From: G965215045 sp965215045
GTDB taxonomy: Bacteria; Pseudomonadota; Gammaproteobacteria; JABABF01
Assembly: GCA_965215045.1 (NCBI GenBank)
Contig: OZ244031.1
Location: 1,054,001 to 1,118,000 of the forward strand
Length of the DNA: 64,000 nt
Direction of reading: 5' to 3'
How positions within the stretch are numbered: the first letter of the stretch is position 1; every line of letters starts with the position of its first letter. The notes below the pieces were generated by a model that made no database searches, had not been told where the DNA came from, and was given only the letters and a program-made list of their open reading frames with translations. Shown here piece after piece: positions 26,382-33,047 of the stretch. A program made the position numbers and the translations under genes.

Positions 26382-26720
26382 ATGGAAGAGACCCTGGAAC
26401 GAATCAAGTGCCAGATTGCAGAGCACCCGGTACTGCTCTACATGAAGGGTGCGCCGATGGCCCCGCAATGCGGTTTTTCCGCCCGGGTTGTGGAGGCGCT
26501 CATGAGTTGCGGCGAGCGTTTTTCCTACGTCGATATTTTGCAGCACCCGGACATCCGCGGTGTCCTGCCGGAATACGCCGACTGGCCCACCTTCCCGCAA
26601 TTGTGGGTGAACGGGGAATTGGTCGGCGGCTGCGATATTGTCACCGCCATGCATGAACGCGGCGAGCTCAAACCCCTGGTGGCGTCCGCCGCACAACCGG
26701 CGGCACAAGACGCGCGCTGA
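26382..26720 (+). CDS. grxD: Monothiol glutaredoxin, Grx4 type
   Basis: A 112-residue glutaredoxin with the monothiol active site CGFS in APQCGFSARVV near residue 30. The glutathione-binding WPTFPQLWVNGELVGGCDI lies near 70. Grx4-type proteins carry 2Fe-2S clusters and serve iron-sulfur trafficking in the cytoplasm. The chosen ATG fits the family N-terminus; an ATG 14 bases earlier is out of frame. It converges on bfr, and together they form an iron-handling patch. Confidence 0.93.
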   Translation: MEETLERIKCQIAEHPVLLYMKGAPMAPQCGFSARVVEALMSCGERFSYVDILQHPDIRGVLPEYADWPTFPQLWVNGELVGGCDIVTAMHERGELKPLVASAAQPAAQDAR

Positions 26721-26794
26721 TCGGCGGTTGACGCCGCCGGCTCGCGGGATGTTGGGCGCGCCTGGGATTGCAGCTGCCTTTCCCGGGCTTGGAT

Positions 26795-27274
26795 TTATTC
26801 CTGGTCGACTTCGCCGGCAGCGGATTGCAGGTAGTTTTCCAGGCCCAGCGTCTTAACCAGGTCCAGCTGCGTCTCCAGCCAATCCATGTGTTTTTCCTCG
26901 GTTTCGAGAATCCCGTGCAGCAGTTCGCGGCTGACGAAGTCGGCTTTTTTTTCGCACAGTTGAATCCCCGCGCACAAATCCTTGTGGCCGGATTTCTCCA
27001 GTTTTAAATCGGCACGGAAAATGCTCGTCGGCGTCTTGCCGATGGTGGGCTTGGGCACTTTCATCTCGGGCATGCCCGAAAGCATCAGGATGCGCTGCAT
27101 CAGGGCGTCGGCGTGTTTCATTTCATCGACCGCTTCCCGGTACACGAACGCGGAAATCTTGTGCAGGCCCTGATGCTTCAGGATCAGCGCGTGCACCGTG
27201 TACTGGTTGATCGATACCAGCTCATTGCTGAGCAGGCGGTTCAACATGGCAATGATTTGCGGGTCGCCTTGCAT
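26795..27274 (-). CDS. bfr: Bacterioferritin
   Basis: A 159-residue, four-helix iron-storage subunit that assembles into a 24-mer. Ferroxidase ligands are visible: Glu18 (SNELVSINQY), Glu51 with His54 (DEMKHAD), Glu127 and His130 (ETEEKHMDW). Met52 in DEMKHAD is the haem-binding methionine, so this is a haem-type Bfr. The start at 27274 is preceded by a sigma-70 promoter whose upstream sequence is shared with two other promoters in the window. Confidence 0.96.
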   Translation of the reverse strand: MQGDPQIIAMLNRLLSNELVSINQYTVHALILKHQGLHKISAFVYREAVDEMKHADALMQRILMLSGMPEMKVPKPTIGKTPTSIFRADLKLEKSGHKDLCAGIQLCEKKADFVSRELLHGILETEEKHMDWLETQLDLVKTLGLENYLQSAAGEVDQE

Positions 27275-27318
27275 GGAATTCTCCTCGCTTGTTTTCCCAC
27301 CTCGTTAGCGGGCGGGGC

Positions 27319-27377
27319 AGCATAAATTTTTTACCTGTTCTTGTCAAACCGGTGTATGAGTTCTTGACTTGTGAGAC
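27319..27377 (-). promoter_or_regulatory. bfr promoter with shared upstream element
   Basis: On the minus strand TTGACA (27347-27342), 17 bp, TATGCT (27324-27319), about 45 bp before the bfr start. The 38 bases ending at the -35 (27340-27377) closely match the sequence around the lipoprotein-metK promoter at 57078-57117, and part of it recurs at 27941-27963. The left and right ends form an inverted GTCAA...TTGAC pair. Confidence 0.65.
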
Positions 27378-27427
27378 GCTACAGGCTCATCCGCAGGCGG
27401 GAGAAGCGTCGGCGGTGCGGGCTAAGC

Positions 27428-27487
27428 CACCCCCCCTCTCAAGCCACCCCCCCTCTCAAAGCCACCCCCCCCCTCTCAAAGTCCCCC
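27428..27487. repeat. C-rich short tandem repeat at the end of the coiled-coil gene
   Basis: Three units of the form GCCACCCCCCCTCTCAAA (with 7 to 10 C) run up to the stop of the coiled-coil gene. The gap 27378-27475 contains nothing else recognisable. Confidence 0.75.
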
Positions 27488-27832
27488 CCGGGTAACGATT
27501 GCGAGTATGCTCAGCTGGAGGAGGACAATAATGCCGAACCCCCACCGTATCCATACGAAGGCCTGTTGGTTGCGTTTTTCAGACTCTTCATGGAGATACA
27601 GGCTGTATTTCTTAGACTCTTCATGGAGTTCCCGGCTGTATTTCTTAGCCTCTTCGTGGAGCTCCAGCATGCGCTGCTCAAGCTTCTCCAAGTCAGCGCG
27701 GATGGCCAGGCCCAGTTCTTTCACCATGCTCGCCATCACCCGCAGGATACTGCGGATCTGCTGGTCGTCAAAGCCGGCTGCCTTCAGGTGTTCGCTCATG
27801 TCTTCGCGGTTTCGAAACGCTGGTTCAGTCAT
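27476..27832 (-). CDS. Small coiled-coil protein with C-terminal membrane anchor
   Basis: A 118-residue protein of unknown function, with AAGGAG a proper distance before the ATG. Residues 1-45 are helical. Residues about 50-82 are a coiled coil built of three 11-residue repeats around LHEESKKYS, encoded by a 33-bp DNA repeat. Residues 91-113 form one transmembrane helix ending in TRGGL. The layout resembles DUF1640/CCDC90-like proteins, but that is only a structural resemblance. It has its own promoter, whose -35 region shares ACACCGGTTTGAC with bfr. The C-terminal codons run into a C-rich repeat. Confidence 0.7.
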   Translation of the reverse strand: MTEPAFRNREDMSEHLKAAGFDDQQIRSILRVMASMVKELGLAIRADLEKLEQRMLELHEEAKKYSRELHEESKKYSLYLHEESEKRNQQAFVWIRWGFGIIVLLQLSILAIVTRGGL

Positions 27833-27917
27833 GGTGACAATCTCCTTTTTGCCTCTTTCCAGAGGGTGGAAATAATACGCGCGTCCTGTGATTGTTCATC
27901 CTTGCCCCCTGCCTCAC

Positions 27918-27963
27918 ACTGTATTCGCTGTCTGCGGGAAAGTCAAACCGGTGTGAGAGTACC
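27918..27963 (-). promoter_or_regulatory. Promoter of the coiled-coil gene, sharing the bfr element
   Basis: On the minus strand TTGACT (27946-27941), 17 bp, TACAGT (27923-27918), about 85 bp before the start. Directly upstream the sequence ACACCGG is identical to that at the bfr promoter. Confidence 0.5.
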
Positions 27964-27997
27964 GCCATTACTGGCGCAAACGCTGACCGCGCGGGAT

Positions 27998-28606
27998 TTA
28001 TTTCTTGCGCGAACGCCGCGTTGCGCGGTTCATCTTGCCGCAGCAGTTTTTATGTTTTTTGCCGCTGCCGCACGGGCACAGCTGGTCGCGGGTGGCGGGA
28101 ATGACGTGTGTCGCACGCGGCTTGGACGCCTGGAGCTTCGCCGTGTGCGGTTGGGCCTGGGCGGCTGCCGCATCCTGGGCGGCGACGAAATCAGTACCGC
28201 CCAGGGCCGGTGCCCGAAAGGAGAACACGGTCTTGCCGCCCGCATAAGAGAGGGAGAGATCGCCCAGGCTGATGATGTCCAGGCCGACCACGCAGTCCCG
28301 CCCCCCGGGCAGGGGTTCCGCTCCCGCCACGGCCTGCACCCCGGCACAGCGGATATTGTTGGGAAGATGTACATCGGCGACGCAGAAGGAGACGCCCTGT
28401 TCATCCTGTTGCAACTCGAGTCCCAGGGCCTCGATCACCGCCTGTGACAAGCGGGTGCGCGGCTCCGCGGTGCTCCACAGGGATTTGGCCTTGACCGCCG
28501 GTTCGCTGCGGTCCGGCCCGGTGATGCGCAGTTCCAGTTCGATGGCGTTGAGGCGACCGTTGGCACTCAAGGTGAAGGCGCGCGGCGGGATTCCGGCTTG
28601 TGACAT
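27998..28606 (-). CDS. Degenerate retropepsin-like domain plus SEC-C zinc motif
   Basis: A 202-residue protein in two parts. The N-terminal 125 residues follow the layout of retropepsin-like aspartyl protease domains (AVIEALGLEL and VVGLDIISLGDLSLSYA). However, the expected catalytic Asp-Thr-Gly is replaced by SLWSTAEPRTRLS, so it is probably inactive. After an Ala/Gln-rich linker comes a SEC-C motif, CPCGSGKKHKNCCG, the zinc site also found at the SecA C-terminus, and a basic tail. It may bind SecB, ribosomes or nucleic acid; this is inference. It starts three bases after the MBL-fold gene, in the same operon. Confidence 0.7.
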   Translation of the reverse strand: MSQAGIPPRAFTLSANGRLNAIELELRITGPDRSEPAVKAKSLWSTAEPRTRLSQAVIEALGLELQQDEQGVSFCVADVHLPNNIRCAGVQAVAGAEPLPGGRDCVVGLDIISLGDLSLSYAGGKTVFSFRAPALGGTDFVAAQDAAAAQAQPHTAKLQASKPRATHVIPATRDQLCPCGSGKKHKNCCGKMNRATRRSRKK

Positions 28607-28609
28607 GTT

Positions 28610-29707
28610 TTATTCCAGGGGCCCGGGGCGGCGGGTTTCGCCCAGGATCGGTGCTTCGAAACGATCGGCACTGACACCGAACTTGCGGCGCGCGGTGGCG
28701 AGGTCCCGGATCGGGGCGTCGATATCTTCGGCGGAGAGCTGGAAAGTGCCCCAGTGCACGCCGATCGCATAGCGCGCCCCGGTATCGAGAAAAATCTGCA
28801 CCGCTTCCTCCGGGCTGACATGACTTTTTTGCATGAACTCCCGCGGCCGGTAGGCACCGATCGGGATCAGCGCCAGGTCGGCGGTGGGCAGATGCAGGCC
28901 GATCTCGGTGAACTGGTGCGGGTTATACCCGGTGTCGCCGGCAAACCACAGGCTGAAGTCTCCGATTTGCACGTGCCAGGACGCCCACAGGGTCTGGTAA
29001 CGATCGTTCAAACCGCGTCCCGACCAGTGCTGACTGGGGGTGGCGGTCACGCGCACGTCACTCCATTGCGCCTGCTGCCACCAGTCGAATTCCTGCACCC
29101 GCTGCGGCGAAATGCCGGCCTTTTGCAGCCACTCGCCGATGCCCAGGGGTGCCAGCCACAGGGGCTCATCGCCCAGGGCGCGCACCGTGGCCCGGTCCAG
29201 GTGGTCGTAATGGTTGTGCGAGATCAGCACGTAGTGCACCCGGGGCAATTCCTCGATTTTCAGTGCCGGCGGTGTCACGCGCCGCGGCCCCAGGAAGGGG
29301 ACGGGTGAACAGCGCCGGGAGAAAATCGGGTCGGTCAACACGTTGATGCCGCGGTACTGCACCAGCACCATGGAGTGTCCCAGCCACGTAAATTGCGGCT
29401 CTACCTCGTCCGGTTGCTGGATTCTCTGACGATTGGCGCGCACCTGCGGCACGCGGCCCGCCCCCTGCTCGTGCCAGTCCGGAAAGTGTTTCCTGAGGCG
29501 CCACCAGCGGCCCAGGGTGCGCCAGCCCTCGCTGGAGGAATCGGTGGTCAGGTGGCGTCCGATGTAGGGATTGCGAAAGAACCCGTCTTCGGCGTGATGT
29601 GATGGCGCGGTGTGGACCACGGGCAGTGTGCGCATGTTCTCAACCGCGAGGCCCGAAAACGGCAGGGCGAGTACAGCCCAGGGCAGTATGGACAGCGTCT
29701 GTCTCAT
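28610..29707 (-). CDS. Metallo-beta-lactamase fold hydrolase (NAPE-PLD/UlaG-like)
   Basis: A 365-residue protein with an N-terminal hydrophobic leader (SILPWAVLALPFSGLAVEN), so probably exported. The zinc motif HxHxDH is ISHNHYDHLD near residue 165. Other metal ligands are in WFAGDTGYNP and GVHWGTFQLS. The overall layout matches bacterial NAPE-PLD-like phosphodiesterases, which cleave phospholipid headgroups; the true substrate is unknown. The start overlaps the rnt stop (ATGA), indicating coupled translation. Confidence 0.82.
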   Translation of the reverse strand: MRQTLSILPWAVLALPFSGLAVENMRTLPVVHTAPSHHAEDGFFRNPYIGRHLTTDSSSEGWRTLGRWWRLRKHFPDWHEQGAGRVPQVRANRQRIQQPDEVEPQFTWLGHSMVLVQYRGINVLTDPIFSRRCSPVPFLGPRRVTPPALKIEELPRVHYVLISHNHYDHLDRATVRALGDEPLWLAPLGIGEWLQKAGISPQRVQEFDWWQQAQWSDVRVTATPSQHWSGRGLNDRYQTLWASWHVQIGDFSLWFAGDTGYNPHQFTEIGLHLPTADLALIPIGAYRPREFMQKSHVSPEEAVQIFLDTGARYAIGVHWGTFQLSAEDIDAPIRDLATARRKFGVSADRFEAPILGETRRPGPLE

Positions 29708-30375
29708 GGTCCGGATGCGTCACCGGTGGGACCTTGTGCATATCGATGCCATCGATTGACAATGGTGCAGAACAGTTCTGCAGTTTTTTCCGCGTCGTAT
29801 TGTGCAGAGTGCGCCGCATCTTTGTCAAAATCGATGCGCGCCGCCTTACAGGCCTTCGCCAGCACGGTCTGTCCGAAGGCCATCGCCGCCAGGCTCACCG
29901 TGTCGAACACCGAGAAGGGGTGGAAGGGGTTTCTTTTGAGGCCGCAGCGTTTGGCCGCCGCCATCAGGAAACTGTGATCAAAATTGGCGTTGTGTCCCAC
30001 CAGCACGGCGCGGGTGCAGCCCTGTTCGGAAACCTGGCGCCGCAACAGCCGGAACATCTCAGACAGCACGTGCTGTTCGCTGCGCGCCCGGCGGCCCGGG
30101 TCATGGGGATTGCTGATGCCGGTGAATTCCAGGCAGGCGGGGTCCAGCACGGCGCCGGGAAAGGGCATCACCCGGCTGCAGTAGGTCTCAGAAGGGTGCA
30201 GAAATCCCTGCCGGGAGATGTCGAGCGGGATCATGGCGATTTCCAGGATCGCGCAGCTCTGGGGCGCAAAACCGCTGGTTTCCAGGTCGATGACCACGGG
30301 CAGAAAGCCGCGAAAGCGGTCCTTGATGCGCGGTTTGTCCGCTGCCTTGTCCGCCTTGTCCACCGCCTTGTCCAC
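29704..30375 (-). CDS. rnt: Ribonuclease T, with repeat-derived and frame-shifted N-terminus
   Basis: A DEDD-family 3'-5' exoribonuclease that matures the 3' ends of tRNA and stable RNA. The catalytic motifs are PVVIDLETSGF (Asp and Glu), GHNANFDHSFL, and the final HSAQYDAEKTAELF. The conserved fold begins at KDRFRGF; before it lies a VDKA/ADQA repeat. In the present frame only repeat GTG codons (30375 and later) can start translation, and none has a ribosome site. A GTG at 30473 with GGGAGG nine bases upstream would be in frame if one extra CTTGC-type 5-base unit near 30390-30399 were absent. The gene may therefore be switched by repeat length. Confidence 0.85.
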   Translation of the reverse strand: MDKAVDKADKAADKPRIKDRFRGFLPVVIDLETSGFAPQSCAILEIAMIPLDISRQGFLHPSETYCSRVMPFPGAVLDPACLEFTGISNPHDPGRRARSEQHVLSEMFRLLRRQVSEQGCTRAVLVGHNANFDHSFLMAAAKRCGLKRNPFHPFSVFDTVSLAAMAFGQTVLAKACKAARIDFDKDAAHSAQYDAEKTAELFCTIVNRWHRYAQGPTGDASGP

Positions 30376-30467
30376 CGCTTGGTCCGCCGCCTTGCCTTGT
30401 CCACCGCTTGGTCCGCTGCCTTGTCCACCGCTTGGTCCGCTGCCTTGTCCACTGCCTTGTCCACCGT
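30337..30467. repeat. Short tandem repeat at the 5' end of rnt
   Basis: Read on the minus strand, GTGGACAAGGC and GCGGACCAAGC units alternate at least ten times and encode (VDKA)(ADQA). One junction has a doubled AAGGC, a 5-base insertion that breaks the reading frame between the likely start and the RNase T domain. Confidence 0.85.
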
Positions 30468-30558
30468 GCTCACGGCCTGGAACCTCCCGCGCCGCCGGCC
30501 CGCAGATTTTCCGCGCCGTTCATTGCCGGCCGCGGGGTGTGCCCCCGCACATCGCGTT

Positions 30559-31596
30559 TCATTGCCAGTCCAGGGTCTCGCCGGCGCACAGCGGTCGCAC
30601 TTCGGCCGTCCCGCAGGGCAGCGTCTGTGGCACGCGCCAGGCCTTGTATTGCAACTGCAAGCTGCCACGGTTGCGCGGCAGGCCGTAAAAATCCGCCCCA
30701 TGGAAAGCGGCAAAGGCTTCGAGCCGGTGCAGGGCGTCCGCCTGGGCGAAGACCTGGGCATACAGCGGCATGGCGGCGTGCGCCGTGTAACAGCCGGCAC
30801 AGCCGCAGGCGCTCTCTTTTTCCGTGCGCAGGTGCGGTGCCGAGTCTGTGCCGAGGAAAAACCGGGGATCTCCGCCGGTCGCCGCCGCCAGCACTGCCCG
30901 GCGGTGTTCCTCGCGCTTGAGTACCGGCAGGCAATAATGGTGGGGGCGGAGGCCCCCCTGCAGCAGATGATTGCGGTTGTAGAGCAGGTGATGGGCGGTG
31001 ATGGTCGCCGCCACCCCGGGGCGGGCGGCGCGGACGAAGTCCACGGCCTCGCGGGTGGAGATGTGTTCCAGGATGATTTTCAGTTCCGGGAAACGCGCGA
31101 CGATCTCCGTGGAAAAACGTTCCAGGAACAGGCGCTCGCGATCAAAAATATCCACTTCCTCCTCGTGGACTTCGCCGTGCACCGACAGCGGCAGTCCGAG
31201 TTTTTGCATGGTCTCGAACACCGGGTACAGGGGCACCCAGTCGCTGACTCCCTGTTCGGAGTGCGTGGTCACCCCGGCGGGATAGAGTTTGACCACCAGG
31301 ATCGCCTCGCTGTCGCAGGCGCGGTGAATTTCCTGCGGACTGAGACCCTCGTGCAGGAACAGGCTCATCTGCGGTTCGAATTCCATCCCCGGCGGCAGGG
31401 CGTCCAGGATGCGGCGGCGGTAGTCCAGGGCCTGCGCGGTCGTAGTTACGGGCGGCTCCAGGTTGGGCATCACCAGGGCGCGGGCAAAGTAGCGCGCGGC
31501 ATCCGCCACCGTGCGCTCCAGCATGGGGCCGTCTCGCAGGTGAATATGCCAGTCGTCGGGGCGGGTGAGCGTGAGGCGGTCGGGCGATTGGGGCAT
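30559..31596 (-). CDS. pyrC: Dihydroorotase
   Basis: A 345-residue zinc amidohydrolase of pyrimidine synthesis, the short E. coli-type class. Metal ligands are in DDWHIHLRDG near residue 15, the carboxylated lysine in VVKLYPAG near 100, and His residues in SVHGEV and LEHIST. The catalytic Asp is in FLGTDSAPH near 248. The ATG at 31596 gives the usual MPQSPDRLTLTRPDDWH opening; a TATATT lies 15 bp upstream. It precedes rnt on the same strand. Confidence 0.95.
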   Translation of the reverse strand: MPQSPDRLTLTRPDDWHIHLRDGPMLERTVADAARYFARALVMPNLEPPVTTTAQALDYRRRILDALPPGMEFEPQMSLFLHEGLSPQEIHRACDSEAILVVKLYPAGVTTHSEQGVSDWVPLYPVFETMQKLGLPLSVHGEVHEEEVDIFDRERLFLERFSTEIVARFPELKIILEHISTREAVDFVRAARPGVAATITAHHLLYNRNHLLQGGLRPHHYCLPVLKREEHRRAVLAAATGGDPRFFLGTDSAPHLRTEKESACGCAGCYTAHAAMPLYAQVFAQADALHRLEAFAAFHGADFYGLPRNRGSLQLQYKAWRVPQTLPCGTAEVRPLCAGETLDWQ

Positions 31597-31726
31597 GGGC
31601 AAATCCGGGCGCAATATAGCACGGCTGCGCCCGCCACCGCCTGTTCTGCGGCCCCCGATCATGGCGTCCCCGGTGCGGACGGCGCATTTCCCGCGCGCCT
31701 TGTCGAGCCGCGACGCCGCGGCGCAT

Positions 31727-31735
31727 TGCTATAAT
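31727..31735 (+). promoter_or_regulatory. Extended -10 promoter of argG
   Basis: TGC followed by a perfect TATAAT (31730-31735) lies 34 bp before the argG start. No -35 with normal spacing is seen. Confidence 0.55.
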
Positions 31736-31768
31736 CTGCCGCCCTTTTCACACGGAAAAAAGCCGGCG

Positions 31769-32980
31769 ATGAGCGAGATCGACAAAGTGGTGCTGGCCTA
31801 TTCCGGCGGCCTGGACACCTCGGTGATTCTCAAGTGGCTGCAGGAGCAATATCACTGCGAAGTAGCGACTTTCACCGCCGACCTGGGCCAGGGCGAGGAC
31901 CTGGCACCGGTGCGCGCCAAGGCGCAGGCCCTGGGTGTCCGGGAAATTCATATCGAGGACCTGCGCGAGGAGTTCGTGCGCGATTTCGTGTTCCCGATGT
32001 TTCGCGCCAACGCGCTGTACGAGGGGGAATACCTGCTGGGCACCGCCATCGCCCGGCCGTTGATCGCCCAGCGGCTGGCCGCACTCGCCCTGGCTGGCGG
32101 TGCGGACGCCGTCGCTCACGGTGCCACCGGCAAGGGCAACGACCAGTTGCGTTTTGAATTTGGCATCGCCGCCCTGGCACCGCAGCTGCGTTGCATCGCC
32201 CCGTGGCGGGAGTGGGCGCTGCATTCGCGCACCGAACTTTTGCAGTATTGCGCCCAACACGGCATCGAGGTCGAGCACCAACGCGAGGGCGGTGCCCCGT
32301 ACTCGATGGATGCGAACCTGTTGCATATCTCCTACGAGGGCGGCCCCCTGGAAGACCCGGCCACTGCGCCCCCCCAGGATCTGTGGCGTTGGACCGTGGA
32401 CCCGGCGTCGGCACCGGACCGGGCGGCGGAGGTGGAGATCGGCTTCCGCGCCGGGGACCCGGTGGCGGTGGACGGCCGGGAGTTGTCCCCGGCGACGCTG
32501 CTGGCGCATCTCAATGAACTGGGGGGTGCCCACGGCATCGGCCGGGCGGACCTCGTCGAGAACCGGTACATCGGTATCAAGTCGCGCGGCTGTTATGAAA
32601 CCCCGGGTGGCACATTGCTGCTCTGCGCGCGCCGGGCACTGGAGTCGATCACCCTGGACCGCGAGGTCGCACACCTGAAGGAGAGCCTGATGCCGCGCTA
32701 CGCCGGGTTGATCTACAACGGCTACTGGTGGTCGCCGGAGCGGCGCATGCTGCAGGCGGCCATCGATGAATCCCAGGCGCCGGTCAACGGCCGGGTGCGC
32801 CTGTCTCTCTACAAGGGCAATGTGAGTATCCTGCAACGCCGTTCCGAAGACTCGCTGTTCGATGAACGTATCGCCACCTTCGAAGACGATGCGGGCACCT
32901 GGAACCAGGAGGATGCCGCGGGCTTTATCCGCCTCAATGCCCTGCGCCTGCGCCTGGATGCCCGCCGCCGGAAGCACTGA
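31769..32980 (+). CDS. argG: Argininosuccinate synthase
   Basis: A 403-residue enzyme that joins citrulline and aspartate using ATP. The start at 31769 yields MSEIDKVVLAYSGGLDTSV with the N-type PP-loop SGGLDTS. Further family blocks are GATGKGNDQLRFE near 115 and SKGCYE-like KSRGCYETPGG near 280. It is divergent from pyrC and uses the citrulline made by ArgF. Confidence 0.96.
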   Translation: MSEIDKVVLAYSGGLDTSVILKWLQEQYHCEVATFTADLGQGEDLAPVRAKAQALGVREIHIEDLREEFVRDFVFPMFRANALYEGEYLLGTAIARPLIAQRLAALALAGGADAVAHGATGKGNDQLRFEFGIAALAPQLRCIAPWREWALHSRTELLQYCAQHGIEVEHQREGGAPYSMDANLLHISYEGGPLEDPATAPPQDLWRWTVDPASAPDRAAEVEIGFRAGDPVAVDGRELSPATLLAHLNELGGAHGIGRADLVENRYIGIKSRGCYETPGGTLLLCARRALESITLDREVAHLKESLMPRYAGLIYNGYWWSPERRMLQAAIDESQAPVNGRVRLSLYKGNVSILQRRSEDSLFDERIATFEDDAGTWNQEDAAGFIRLNALRLRLDARRRKH

Positions 32981-33047
32981 GCATTGCGCCTTGCCGTGAC
33001 GCGCACTCTGCGATGTCAGTGTGCGCGGCGGTCTGCGGGCGGATGCC

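Noticed and set aside
30231..30800. 189-residue frame across the rnt repeat
   Set aside because: Its first part is pyrC in another frame and its last part is rnt out of frame; only the repeat portion from the GTG at 30473 is meaningful.
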